A DNA stretch of 64,000 nucleotides, taken from NCBI GenBank assembly GCA_023014485.1, contig JAJOZX010005524.1, positions 16,001 through 80,000 on the forward strand, given 5' to 3'. Each line of letters begins with the position of its first letter. Position 1 is the first letter of the stretch. The notes beneath the pieces are model-generated. The model did no database searches and was not told where the DNA came from. It worked only from the letters and a program-made list of their open reading frames with translations. Positions 52,383-63,831 of the stretch are shown here, piece by piece. A program made the translations under genes and the position numbers. This stretch comes from Bathynomus jamesi. Taxonomy: Eukaryota; Arthropoda; Malacostraca; Isopoda; Cirolanidae.

Positions 52383-52982
52383 CAGAATGAAGAATTATTT
52401 TCCTTCTCTCAAATAGTATATAATTATAGCTTACGTGTCAATAGAAAAATTTTAGATTTTGTAAAATTTCCTGTCTGCCTTTCGGGAAATACCTCGCTGC
52501 ATCATGGAAACTCTTTTATTCTAATAAATTTATTATCACTAATTTCATAATAGAATGAGTGGGCGAGTGGCTGAGGATATCTCTCTCTCTCTCTCATTGT
52601 GTATATATGTGTGAGTTGATCCTTTGTTTTAAGCGGATTTTCCTAATACGTTTGTTCGGCGATGTTTCGAGGTAAGTACGTATGATTATTGATTTTTTTA
52701 TATAATTTTAGTGAGGTTCTCGTTTATTCTACAGTAGTAAAGACAGACAAGAGAGGTGGTAAAAACAGTCTGGTAATGGTGATACTATCATGATTTGAGG
52801 AATTGATAATAATACTATTTCTACTGCTACTAATAATGATAATAATAGTAAATCGTGGGCAGATTCTGGTGGTAATTCTTATCGCAAACAAAATCTGAAT
52901 CTTACAGTTTAGCAGTATAAAACTCTTCAATATTTTTTTATGAACGTTTTGAAAATCAAACGGGCGACGTTCTAAATTAAGA
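52382..52982. other. No gene seen
   Basis: A+T-rich with a short (CT)n near 52580 and imperfect AAT repeats near 52800-52850. Confidence 0.4.
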
Positions 52983-53184
52983 GGATCATCTGAAGATCAG
53001 GGCCCCCCAGCCTTCTTTAGTTAGCCTTATAAGGATAACTAACGAAAATATCACGACTTAACCTAACCAATCGTCAAGAGCGTACAGTTAACCTAACGAT
53101 TGGTTAGGTTAAGTCGTGATATTTTCGTTAGTTAGCCTTATAAGGCTAACTAACGAAGCTGGGGGCCCTGATCTTCAGGTGACC
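52983..53184. mobile_element. 202-bp fold-back, full 'GGTTAGGTT' element
   Basis: GATCATCTGAAGATCAGGGC ... GCCCTGATCTTCAGGTGACC as ends, with CTTTAGTTAGCCTTATAAGG, TAACGAAAATATCACGACTT and AACCTAACCAATCGTCAAG mirrored around GTACAGTTAACC. Nearly the whole length is a hairpin. Confidence 0.9.
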
Positions 53185-53560
53185 CAATTAAGATTTAAAG
53201 GAAAAAAGTTTAATTTCTGTGTGTAAATCTTTCATTTTAGGAAGATGAAAAATGCAAAACTCTGGAGATGATGAGAGGCCTCATCGAATGGAGATGAGTT
53301 GGTCACAGAAAGTAAATAAATATATAAAGTCTGGATGTATATCTAAATATAAATCATAAATGAAAGTAGCAAGCGGAAAAATACTTTGTTTTTAAGTTAA
53401 CCATTTCATTATTAAGTTTGGGTAAATTTAGAAGAGTGAGAACCAAAATTTTTAAATCCAGTATTTTTAAATTAATTTGTCATGTTAAAGGCAATTTTTA
53501 TTTGAATCATAGAATTTTCGGATCTTTTCCCTTATAGCACCCCTAATTTCTTCTTTTCAG
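53185..53560. other. No gene seen
   Basis: A+T-rich spacer between two fold-backs. Confidence 0.4.
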
Positions 53561-53670
53561 TTGTACGCCCTTGACAATTAGTTAGGTAAGTTGTAATATT
53601 TTCGTTAAAACTAACGAAAATATCACGACTTAACCTAACCAATCATCAAGGGCGTACAGTTGACCTAACC
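53561..53670. mobile_element. 110-bp 'GGTTAGGTT' fold-back
   Basis: TTGTACGCCCTTGACAATTA ... AATCATCAAGGGCGTACAGT with the ATATTTTCGTTA-AAAC-TAACGAAAATAT core and no CTTATAAGG segment, as in 2480-2691. Confidence 0.88.
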
Positions 53671-53776
53671 TGGCATTCAATTAACACAGTAAAATAAAAT
53701 GGGGAAGCTATAAAGGAAAAGATCCAAATTTTTTTTGTTCAAAGTGCGAAAAGTCCAACTGAGGGCACTGAGATAC

Positions 53777-53778
<2 letters not shown>

Positions 53779-53803
<25 letters not shown>
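53779..53803. repeat. (GT)n microsatellite
   Basis: About 12 GT units. Confidence 0.95.
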
Positions 53804-53808
<5 letters not shown>

Positions 53809-53910
53809 AAGATTTTTATACTCGTAAACTGTTGTTGAAAAAACTCAAACTGAACAAGCAGCCAACAAGTCTTCAGCTTTATTTATCAAACGCCGACCAT
53901 GAGACTTCAG

Positions 53911-54462
53911 TGTAGTGAACGGTTTATTTATATCTTTTTCTTCATTCTTTACTTACGCTTCTTCCTACTTTACTATTTCTCTGTTTATTCTCTATCGGCT
54001 CTTTCTTTAATTTATCGCTTTGTTTCTCTACACTCTTTTTGCCGTATCGTATATATATCATGGTAGCGCGCCTAGACCTGACTCTAAAAGACCGTTACAA
54101 AACGAAGGGGGGGAGGTTAATTAATACTCCTTATTTAACACTTATTACGTTTTATTAATTTCGAAAATGGTTTAGTTAATTAGGGGATATGCGAGTATGA
54201 AATATTACTAAATATATTTAGGTCGGAGAGGGCACAAAACAATTTAACTTTAAGATCACATCGCTCTAAATCTTACGCGTATCGCGTCTACCTCAAGACT
54301 GAGTATTATGTGTTATAATCTGCTCTCTTGGGTCCCTGTTCAGGACTACCAATTGTACCCATTTTAAACAATTTAAAACATCACAATTTTTAGTAAATTT
54401 ATATTAAACATTATCTTATTTAATTAAACAGAATTTTATAATCTTAACTAAGCATTACTACA
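53911..54462 (-). repeat. 3' LTR
   Basis: TGTAGTGAACGG ... GCATTACTACA, 552 bp; pair of 61679-62231. Confidence 0.93.
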
Positions 54463-54478
54463 CTCGCATCACCCCCTT
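54463..54478 (-). promoter_or_regulatory. Polypurine tract
   Basis: Minus strand AAGGGGGTGATGCGAG ends exactly at the 3' LTR, where plus-strand DNA synthesis would be primed. Supports the minus orientation. Confidence 0.65.
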
Positions 54479-55584
54479 GAAAATAAGTTTTTCCATTAGG
54501 AAAACTTATTAATATCGTTTTACAATGTCAATAAATTTATTCAACAAACTTATATATTTTGCAATTTTTTTTTTTTTTTTTTTTTTTCTTTAACACTTAT
54601 TCAAAGTTTAGAAATAGACAAGAAATAATAGAAGGACAATTCCCATACATATATTGTATCATATTATAAAAACCGAAAACTTTATAATTTTCACATTTGC
54701 ATAAAATAACATTTCACTCTAATAAGTAAATTACAACCTGTAACTAATCTATACATGCCAACAAAAAATAACAGAAAATTTTCTTACAGTGGCTACACAA
54801 ATCTCAAGTTCACAATCTATTCCCGCGATTTCTCATCAACGATCGCTTTACATTTGAAACAATTATTTGTATAGTTATACAGTTACTATCAGGGCAACAT
54901 AGAAAAAAAATAAGAAAAAGTTTACATAAAATACTGACCAAGAGCGCACATACTACTACACGAAAAACACAACAATTTTGGGCAATAATCGCACCCTTTC
55001 ACTTATTATTTCATTACATAATAATCAGTACATTAATTTGCTGGACGTTGTTTAGATGACACTCCGCACGCTGACAACGGACTTCAATTTTCAATCGCAG
55101 CTCTCCTGCTCACTTCGCTAGAATGCAAGGGATTGCATCAATCAATATGCAACAGGGCAGCACGCTATAATGGTTCCGCTCTCTCTCCAATGGCGAAAAA
55201 AAAAAAACAAGAGACGTCCAACTCTAAAAGGATCAGGGGGGGAGATATCTGAAAGCGGGACCACGCGCTGGAATTGGACGGAATTTGCAATTCTAGAAGT
55301 CGATGAAGAAACTCGCCTTGTCTCATCTCCACTTTTGTCGGTGAACGCTGCTCTTCCTACGTCCAGCTGAAAGACTCTTCCACTGGCAACAATCAAACGA
55401 TGACTCCGCCGTAGGCCGTTTCCCAACGAACCTACTGTATGTCTGTATGGACAGTACAGTCGTAGGCGCCCGTTCAAGCTCAAGTGGCTTGTCTACCGCG
55501 CGCTTTGTTGACACATATTTAGCGAAGCATTCGAGCAACGTGACCAGCTACTGCCCGAAAAATACCAGTAGACCATCTTCGATC

Positions 55585-55735
55585 GAAACTTTCGTGTACC
55601 AAGTCCCTGCACACGTAAATTTCTCTTCTCTTCCGGAACTGTCCTGCGCCAAGTCCCTGCGCATTCGGTTCCTCTCTTCTCTCTTCTCTTCCGAAACCAT
55701 CCTGCGCCAAGTCCATGCGCAGTCTGGGTTTCTCT
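55585..55735. repeat. ~60-bp imperfect tandem repeat
   Basis: Three units around GCGCCAAGTCCCTGCGCA and TCTCTTCTCTTCCG (starts near 55598, 55648 and 55706). Confidence 0.7.
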
Positions 55736-55997
55736 TCTCTCTCTCTCATTGGTGATCGATCACCTATCCGGTCGACTAAACTCACTTGATGGAACTCGGA
55801 TTCAACTTGGTTGACCCCAAACTGAATCTTGCAATTTTGAAAAAAAAAGTTTATTCTAAACGTGTTTCTGTACTGCTTATCATTTCATATTTAATTTATC
55901 AAATTCTTTCGACAATTCACTTCGAAATACTAACTACACATTTGCTCTGGCCAAATTCACGGAAAAAAATATAAAAATTTTCGCAAAAATTTAATCA

Positions 55998-56092
55998 AAT
56001 CTAGTTACCAATAAGGTCACTTATGGCAGTCACAGCAGAGAAGATAAAAAAAAATCTAGTTACCAATAAGGTCACTTATGGCAGTCACAGCA
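55998..56092. repeat. ~47-bp tandem duplication
   Basis: ATCTAGTTACCAATAAGGTC, ACTTATGGCAGTCACAGCA occurs twice in direct order. Confidence 0.93.
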
Positions 56093-58413
56093 AGAAGAAA
56101 AAAAAAGTCATAAAACGCTAAACAAAATTGTACAGTATAAATATAAAGGCGCCCATACATAGTAACTGTTAGTATAATTTAAGAATTATTATTGTTCAAA
56201 CTATCGTCCGAAATCACCTCAATACCTCTAAATACAAAAGACAAAAATGAACCCCAGAAACTTCATGTCATCCATTCTCTGACAATCATGAACCCTCTTG
56301 CTTTGAGGAGGAGCACACAAAGACGCCACAAAAACGTTACTGGCTATCTATGAGGCTCCATTTCCGAGTGTACACTTGAGTCAATGTTTCAAATGCATTA
56401 GTTAACTCCGACTGAAGGTTTAAACAATAATAATTTTCTAAACAGTTATTAAAAAGTAAAAAAAATTTAACTATTACTACCAAAAATTATTTTACTACAG
56501 TAATTCCAACTTGAAACGTCAAATTCCATAAGAATTGAACTTGCAATTCGCAAACCACATCTGAGATACAACTCTCTCCTTCAACAGAAACCTCAGTATG
56601 GTTTTCAAATCACAGAAATCTCAGTAATTTATCGCTTCCAAGTGAAAATACAAATTTGCATAGTTATACTAAATAAGAATAGATCATATGCACTAAAAAA
56701 TTACACACAATCCACTGTAAACAAAACTAAAACATTTCCTAATTGAGAGCGGTCGCTTTGTTTGTAAGCGAACCTCTATTCAAATATCCCTAACCGAATG
56801 AAACTGCATTATATCCTAACATAATTTCGTAATATTTTCCATGCAAACGCTCGAACTAAAAAAAAAAAGGACATTTTTCATTTCTAATTCCAAATTAAAA
56901 TATCCTTTTTAGAATACAATCTAAATTTGAATTAAAAAATTTTACCATTGTCATTGAACTGGCAAGAAAAATAAAAATCGGCCTACTTGTACAAATAAAA
57001 TTGATTATTAAATGAATTCATAAAACGCAAAGAAAATTTTTCTGCACAAATTTCTGTAATTCAAAAAAATTATAATTTCCAGATTTAGTAAAATGTGTAC
57101 CGTAACTCACATTGGCCGCCAAAATAAAAAATAAAATTTACTGCCGCTTTTTAGGCCTATAATTAATAAATTCAATGTTACGCGTGAAAAGCACAATTTA
57201 GAATCCACGCATAACATTTGTGTTCATTAAAGAAAAATCCTATGATTTTTTATGTTAAACCAATGAAAAATTTGTTAAATAACTAAAAATTCACACTCAA
57301 TAGACACCGTAATAACGGTTAATCTCCGAACAATATTTTACGATAGGCCTACAAGAAATTCTTCTTAAGTACGATACAATAGCCATTTTACCAAATATGT
57401 CGGAATTGTCGTGAAATGAATCGAAAGAAACAGAGAGAGGAGAAAAAAATAATCAGCTTACCTACCAAATTGTATATAATTAATGAGTATAAAAAAATAT
57501 CCGAAACAACTTTTATAGAAAATTTCACAACACAATTTAACACAATCCTATACGGCCCAATCTGACAATTTTTAATATCTTTAAGATTTATTTTTCGATT
57601 TGTCCCTTAACTGTAACGTAATCCTATTTTAGCGCGAAGCGAGCAAAGCAAAAAGCCCGTAAACCTATATTTACAAAATAATCCTATTATTATATACAGG
57701 CAATCGAAATATAATCAAAAATCTGCTAATGAAACCCAGAAAATTTCTCATGTTCATGAAATGGTTGTACTATATATGTATATATACCCAGAAATGCGAT
57801 ACAAATTTTCGCTGAAACACTTTGAAAAGACCATATAAATTGTGTATCATACTGTATTTAAACTAACAATTTACTTACGTACAAATCGTTATTCTTATTA
57901 TTATGATTTTTACAATTATCACTAATTCCAAAAGTTTTAAACAAAAAGTAAAAAAAAAGTAAGCTGAAAGAATAGAGATGAAAAAAAAAAAAATTTGAGT
58001 CTTCAGGCAGCACGATAATTTTCAAACTCTACTCTCTCCGACCGAATGAACGAAATTTAACGTAATAATGACTCGCGATATGGAGTCAGACAAACTTTTC
58101 TACCGAGTCTGTACCGCGACTAAAAATTTTGAGTCACTAGACTGTGAACGTAACGGAACAAACGATGAATTTCAGAATCCAACGAACTCTCACGAAATTA
58201 CATTTTTGAGGCGTGAAGTTTTTCAGGGACGCTATAAGGATGCGAAAGCGCCATTTTTAAATTTTATGTACAGTGCTTACAATAAGTCTCGCGCCTCTGT
58301 CTCGTCCCAAGCTAGTCTGTTAGGTATAAAATGGGCGGTCCTTATGGCAGCGGAGGTGTGTTCGGATTGGTGCACATAATTGCTCTAACCCCATCAATGA
58401 CGTCCATTATTAC

Positions 58414-59257
58414 GTCACTTCTGCTACATTTTAGTGTTTAAAATACAAATGATTAAGAAGCAGAATGACCAAGTTTCGGGATGTTGGGATGGTTATGGAG
58501 CAATCCTAGTCATCATAATATTAGCTGGGCATTACATTATACCGTCTCAATATATACTGTAGAGTGTAGACTATAGAGACGACTAATTCGGCAAATATCC
58601 CAAATCATGGCATGATACCTAAGTTATTTTGACGCAGGTCTAAATTATTTGCTCAAATGCAATGATTGATATTAAGTAACTGTTGGGAATTGTTGTCAAT
58701 ATTGTTGTTTGTGATACATATCCTACGTGAAGAATCTAATGATCAAATTCCTCAGTGAACCTCTCACACGCTCGTATTTCGAGGAAGTCATGGTCGTCTC
58801 ACTAATAGATAGTTTATCCATTGTTTTAAGTGGTAACCTATTTCATCTTATGAAAGTCATTAGTCTAAAGCAAGACTGGTGGGCCGTGAATCAGAGAAAT
58901 TTGCATTTGATTTGTTCATCGTAATTATTACGTAATATAGTATGCTGTATATACTATTATATAAGAGTTTATTGGTAGCATATCATATGACAATTCCCAT
59001 AAACATGTGATGGCCTCGATGTTGCCAGTTTTTATTTTTTTCCTGAAACTATTACCTTCTCATAGTTTGTTTCAACAATGCATATATTATCATCTCCACG
59101 AGCGTAGACATTGCAAGAAAAGATTCTAACTAAGGATAAGTAAAGTTCTTTCATGGTCACAATATATACTTTTATAGATGTCAAACATAAAAATATAATA
59201 AAATTCTATATTAACATAAATATATATTCGATACACATTTACGTCATGGCTTTAACA
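58414..59257. other. Interior of the Tc1-type element, no gene
   Basis: No recognisable coding on either strand; the 65-codon frame at 58727 has no motif. Confidence 0.4.
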
Positions 59258-59635
59258 TCAGTATTTCGTATAGCTTCCTCCAGCATCAATAATTTCTTGC
59301 AATCGTTGCGGCATAGAAGAGGCCAGATTGTAGGAAATGTTTGGTGTTCGGCGTAAGCTCTCCCAACAATTCCTCGTGTGAGCTAAAAGTGCTTCAAATG
59401 TTCTTTCATTGCGTTTCTCCCATTCGTTAATCATTATTGCCCAAAGGTTTTCAATCGGATTCAAATCAGGAGAACGTGGTGGCAGAATTAGATTAATAAT
59501 CTCTGGCTCCCTTTCCTCGTCCCTTCGTAATTCCCCACCCAACCTCGTTCCCTTCGACATAGCAACGCTTACCTCCATCCTCATTCCACTTCCTTCATGA
59601 AAGCTATTATCGCTTTTACTGTCCCTTCCTTCCAT
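59258..59635 (-). pseudogene. Tc1-type transposase C-terminal end
   Basis: Minus strand LILPPRSPDLNPIENLWAIM (the SPDLNPIEN catalytic Glu block), NEWEKRNERTFEALLAHTRN, WESLRRTPNISYNLASSMPQ and LQEIIDAGGSYTKY to the stop. The upstream ~45 codons of the frame (EGRDSKSDNSFHEGSG) look unrelated. The first two catalytic Asp blocks and DNA-binding region were not found. Confidence 0.85.
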
Positions 59636-59639
59636 CCTT

Positions 59640-60120
59640 CAATGCCAGCGTTCTTAAACCTAGCACATAAATTATATAATATGGAATCTAACACCTTAGA
59701 TCTCTACGCATTCATGTTACTTGAAGACTCCTGTGTCTTAGGGGAATCTAAGTGTTGAGAGTGGGCTTGAGCGGTAGTCTATAGATTACTACAGATGACC
59801 TTGAACGCTCCAACTATTTAAAAATGATTAATTATTTATTACGCACATCATATGGCATAATACACACATGAATTTAAGTATCTTACACTATAGGAATGGA
59901 ATTGAATCCTACCAGAGTTAAAAAGTCACAAAATATGATAGATTAGTTTGTATTAAGAGGTTACTAAGAGAAAAGGATTTGGGATAGAGTGGAAGGCAGA
60001 GAGTATATTTTCTCGAGTTTCGGTTATTATTAACGTTATATGGATACATTGCCATGCAGTGTGATGAGAGAGAGAGAGAGAGAGAGTTACAAGGAGTTAC
60101 AAGGAAAAGAAGTACCTCAA
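59640..60120. other. No gene; (GA)n at 60067-60087
   Basis: A+T-rich interior sequence followed by a GA tract at the LINE 3' junction. Confidence 0.5.
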
Positions 60121-60149
60121 AATGCCTTGCGGCTCATACCGAGGAGGTA

Positions 60150-61198
60150 CCAATGGCAACGGGTGCCAGGGAAAATTTTCTACACCCTCAAATAGTGTGC
60201 AAGATTTGGTCTAACCTTTTCTTGAACTGATCCACAGAGGAACTGTTCACAACTTCTGAAGGTAACCTGTTCCACGTGCGACAGATCTTATACGTAAAGT
60301 AATTCCCACACACACTAGTCCTAAACCGCTTCAAATCCAACTTCCAACCATTGTTGCGAGTTGGGTTATCATTTAAACTAAACATGCTTCTAAAATCGAC
60401 ATCGTTGAACACGCGTAAGAACTTGAAAACCTCGATGAGTTGACCGCGCAGCCTCCGAGTTTCCAGCGAAAACAAGTTCAGGGCGCGTAACCGTCGATTG
60501 TAGCCCATATGCCTAACGGAAGGGATTAACTTTGTGGCCCTCGCCTGCACTCGCTCCAGCCTCTCAATATCTTTCCTGAGGGTGGGCGACCAAAACTGCA
60601 CAGCATATTCCAGGTGCGGCCGAACCAGGGAATTGTACAGAGAGAGCACAATCTCCTTGTTCCGAAACTGAAATTGCCTCCTGATATAACCTAACAGCTT
60701 CTGGGCTTTCTTTTCAACCTCTACGCACTGTTTGGTAAATTTAAGGTCGCTGCTAATTAACACACCCAAGTCCTTTTCCAAATCAGTCGCCTCGATATTA
60801 CTCCCCAACATATTTTGCATTTACCCAAGTTAAACGGCATTTGCCATTTTTCGGACCACTCTCCTATCCCACCTAGGTCCGCACGCAGTTCCTCGATCGC
60901 TTCGGGCGTCCCAACATTGGCCCCAAGCTTGGTGTCATCAGCGAATTTGGCGATCCGACTGACGATGCCACCGTCGATATCATTTATGTAAATGATAAAC
61001 AACAGTGGCCCCAAAACGGAACCGTGAGGAACCCCACTAGTGACCGAGGCCCAACCCGAACTAGCCCCTTTAATTACAACCCTCTGCCGCCTATTCTTCA
61101 GCCAGTTTTCAATCCACCTACCTATTTCCCCACCGATACCCAGCGCGCGCACTTTCGCCATTAGCCGGTGGTGAGATACCTTATCAAAGGCTTTCTGA
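60150..61198 (-). pseudogene. 5'-truncated LINE reverse transcriptase between GA tracts
   Basis: From 61195: KAFDKVSHHRLMAKVRALGI, GRWIENWLKNRRQRVVIKGA, SGVPHGSVLGPLLFIIYIND, IAKFADDTKLGANVG (catalytic ADD), GEWSEKWQMPFNLGKC. A frameshift near 60810 leads to EATDLEKDLGVLISSDLKFT, LLGYIRRQFQFRNKEIVLSL, PHLEYAVQFWSPTLRKDIER, ARATKLIPSVRHMGYNRRLR, KICRTWNRLPSEVVNSSSVD and a stop at 60188. Apart from the frameshift the reading is clean for about 330 codons. It resembles CR1/Rex1-like LINEs. It starts and ends beside (GA)n, at 61198-61250 and 60067-60087. Confidence 0.9.
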
Positions 61199-61219
61199 GA
61201 GAGAGAGAGAGAGAGAGAG

Positions 61220-61250
<31 letters not shown>
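61198..61250. repeat. (GA)n microsatellite
   Basis: Two GA runs separated by GGATG. Confidence 0.95.
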
Positions 61251-61254
<4 letters not shown>

Positions 61255-61660
61255 TTATTTCCTGCATACTCTATATATATCTATATACAGTATGTCTCTA
61301 TATATAAATAGATAGAGTGATCGACACAATGATAATGTGGACGTCATTGATGGGGTTAGAGCAATTATGTGCACCAATCCGAACCCACCTCCGCTACCAT
61401 AAGGACCGCCCATTTTATACCTAACAGACTAGCTTGGGACGAGACAGAGGCGCGAGACTTATTGTAAGCACTGTACAATGAAATTTTAAGGCATGAAAAT
61501 CGAAATTTGCCTGCAAACGGGGTAAAATTTGCATTTAGATATTTTAACAATCGAAATAAAATATTCCTTAACGCTATTTGTTATTATACCGGGTTTTAAG
61601 AATTTTAATCGAAATACTAGACACGTGGGTAAGCCTCAAACAAAATATGATGTAAGAGGA

Positions 61661-61675
61661 CCACCGCTGGCACCA
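61661..61675 (-). promoter_or_regulatory. Primer-binding site of the LTR element
   Basis: Minus strand, 3 bases after the 5' LTR: TGGTGCCAGCGGTGG, complementary to a tRNA 3' end CCACCGCTGGCACCA. The T-arm end plus acceptor resembles a leucine tRNA, but the isoacceptor is inference. Confidence 0.75.
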
Positions 61676-61678
61676 GAA

Positions 61679-62231
61679 TGTAGTGAACGGTTTATTTATA
61701 TCTTTTTCTTCATTCTTTACTTACGCTTCTTCCTACTTTACTATTTCTCTGTTTATTCTCTATCGGCTCTTTCTTTAATTTATCGCTTTGTTTCTCTACA
61801 CTCTTTTTGCCGTATCGTATATATATCATGGTAGCGCGCCTAGACCTGACTCTAAAAGACCGTTACAAAACGAAGGGGGGGGAGGTTAATTAATACTCCT
61901 TATTTAACACTTATTACGTTTTATTAATTTCGAAAATGGTTTAGTTAATTAGGGGATATGCGAGTATGAAATATTACTAAATATATTTAGGTCGGAGAGG
62001 GCACAAAACAATTTAACTTTAAGATCACATCGCTCTAAATCTTACGCGTATCGCGTCTACCTCAAGACTGAGTATTATGTGTTATAATCTGCTCTCTTGG
62101 GTCCCTGTTCAGGACTACCAATTGTACCCATTTTAAACAATTTAAAACATCACAATTTTTAGTAAATTTATATTAAACATTATCTTATTTAATTAAACAG
62201 AATTTTATAATCTTAACTAAGCATTACTACA
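61679..62231 (-). repeat. 5' LTR
   Basis: 553 bp, TGTAGTGAACGG ... GCATTACTACA; differs from the other LTR by one G in a G run. Confidence 0.93.
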
Positions 62232-62348
62232 TCAGTTATTTCCTCGTTAAGACTCGAAGAGCAAATTAGGCTATTAATTTGTGAAAGTATAACTCCGAAT
62301 ATGTTTCTAATTCATGTTTTTCTTCTGATTATATTATTGTTTTTTGGA

Positions 62349-62491
62349 GCAAGTGTAGTTTACGTCTCCCTGTGGTGCCTAGTGTAGTTTACGTTCCCCT
62401 ACATTATCCTAGTGTAGTTTACGTTCCCCAACTTTGATCTAGTGTAGTTTGTGTCCCCCTTTTGCGTCAGGGAGACGTAAACTACACTTGC
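62349..62491. mobile_element. 143-bp fold-back with four ~30-bp internal units
   Basis: Ends GCAAGTGTAGTTTACGTCTC and its complement. Between them AGTGTAGTTTACGT or a close variant starts four successive units (about 62352, 62381, 62411, 62441), so the left TIR is itself a tandem array. Confidence 0.85.
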
Positions 62492-62647
62492 TGCAAAACT
62501 TCCTGTTTATTTCTTTACGCGAGTAAAAATATGTAACCGAAAGGAAATTTTAGAAACCGAATAAATATGAATTAAAAAATGAGCAAATTAATCGTTTGGA
62601 CAAAAATTTCAACAAAATGATTGTTTGTTGAATTAAAAGTAAAATTA

Positions 62648-62856
62648 GGATCACCTGAAGATCAGGGCCCCCAGCCTTCTTTAGTTAGCTTTAGTCTTTA
62701 TAAGGCTAACTAACGAAAATATTACGACCTAACCTAACCAATCGTCAAGGGCGTACAGTTAACCTAACGATTGGTTAGGTTAAGTCGTGATATTTTCGTT
62801 AGTTAGCCTTATAAGGCTAACTAAAGAAGGCTGGAGGCCCTGATCTTCAGGTGATC
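62648..62856. mobile_element. 209-bp 'GGTTAGGTT' fold-back
   Basis: GGATCACCTGAAGATCAGGG ... CTGATCTTCAGGTGATC. Same layout as 52983-53184, with an extra TTTAGTC insertion in the left arm. Confidence 0.9.
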
Positions 62857-62888
62857 AAAAATATTCCGCGAACTAATATGAAAAACAT

Positions 62889-63076
62889 TTTGGCCCCTCA
62901 GCTTTCGTTAGTTAGCCTTATAAGGCTAACTAATGAAAATATCACGACTTAACCTAACCAGTCGCTAGGTCAACTATACGCCCTTGACGATTGGTTAGGT
63001 TAAGTCGTGATATTTTCGTTAGTTAGCCTTATAAGGCTAACGAAAGAAGGCTGGGGGCCCTGATCTTCAGGTGATC
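62889..63076. mobile_element. 188-bp 'GGTTAGGTT' fold-back
   Basis: The left arm has lost the GATCACCTGAAGATCAG end; the right arm is complete (CTGGGGGCCCTGATCTTCAG). The centre differs from the 62648 copy (GCTAGGTCAACTATACGCCC). Confidence 0.9.
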
Positions 63077-63570
63077 CAAAAAATGGTGTTCTCGTGAAAA
63101 AAAATTTTTATACGTGAATGAACAAAATCTGGCTTTTTGTGAAACAAGGATGGGTATCAGGAGATATTTCTATACGTATACCTCTTTAGAAATTCATATC
63201 TATACTTATACCTATCCGGCTATGCCCATGCCTCTAAACAAAATATTCCTATACCTACACTGTTATTACCAGTACAAATAAATTTTACACCTACACCATT
63301 CTATACCTATTTTATACCTTTTTTTATTACTGTGTTAGCCTTTAATTATTTCGAAGAGGAAGCTAAAAATTTAAAATAAAATGTTCCTTTTATATTTTCA
63401 TTGCTCAAATACTATAAAATGCTAAATGGCCAATCTATCCACGACTCTTCTGAAATTCAAACATTAAAAAAAATTAAAATAGTGTCAATAATGTTTTAAA
63501 GTTTACTGTAGAATGAATTTATAATGTACGAGTACCTTTCCTTTCAACCTTTCAAAGGTTCCGTGCGATG
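63077..63570. other. No gene; 'TATACCTA' rich stretch
   Basis: 63170-63320 contains many variants of CTATACCTATAC and CTATACTTATACC, a degenerate short repeat. Nothing coding. Confidence 0.5.
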
Positions 63571-63574
63571 ATTC

Positions 63575-63615
63575 TTCATTTCACGAAGGTCAAGCTTGTC
63601 GCCCCTCCTCTCGAG
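63575..63615 (-). mobile_element. SINE tail fragment
   Basis: CACGAAGGTCAAGCTTG matches the tail of the dimeric SINE at 13430 and 51446. Confidence 0.55.
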
Positions 63616-63756
63616 TTGGCCTGGTGAAATAGTGAGTTGGTTTCTTGTACTCTCCGCCTCACATGTATACTCATAACAATATATTTCTTTCATTCATTGA
63701 ATTATTCTCAATTCTTTTCGTTACAAACTCATCCAACGGACAGTTCTATAATTTAT

Positions 63757-63777
63757 ATATATATATATATATATATT

Positions 63778-63828
<51 letters not shown>
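63757..63828. repeat. (TA)n microsatellite
   Basis: Two TA tracts separated by TTCATCA. Confidence 0.95.

Positions 63829-63831
<3 letters not shown>

Larger units (their letters stand above)
54479..58266. other. LTR-element interior, no recognised protein
   Basis: Mostly A+T-rich. A G+C-richer block at about 55060-55790 holds several overlapping 70-110 codon frames on both strands with no motif I recognise; this block, near the 3' LTR in element orientation, may be a structured or regulatory region. Poly-T at 54567-54589. No RT, protease or integrase motif was found on either strand. Confidence 0.6.
58267..61476 (-). mobile_element. Tc1-type element with ~147-bp TIRs
   Basis: TIRs start CAGTGCTTACAATAAGTCTC at 58270 and are mirrored at 61332-61476, followed inside by GCGCCTCTGTCTCGTCCCAA and TGGGCGGTCCTTATGG. 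They extend to GACGTCCA with few mismatches. TA borders both ends. It holds a Tc1 transposase end (59258-59500) and a LINE. Confidence 0.85.
53911..62231 (-). mobile_element. Non-coding LTR retrotransposon with nearly identical LTRs
   Basis: LTRs of 552 and 553 bp (53911-54462 and 61679-62231) begin TGTAGT and end ACTACA. They appear identical except for the length of one G run (7 versus 8, near 54107 and 61875). TCAG flanks both ends (53907-53910, 62232-62235), a 4-bp target duplication. A tRNA-type primer site and a purine tract are placed for minus-strand orientation. No gag, protease, RT or integrase of its own is seen in 7.2 kb of interior, so it would need proteins in trans. A Tc1-type element and a LINE lie inside. 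Confidence 0.92.

Noticed and set aside
52983..53184. Telomeric TTAGG repeats
   Set aside because: TTAGG occurs once per arm within GGTTAGGTTAAG and is never in tandem.
55142..55785. gag-like gene in the LTR element
   Set aside because: Overlapping frames on both strands in a G+C-richer block, none with a nucleocapsid zinc knuckle, protease or RT motif.
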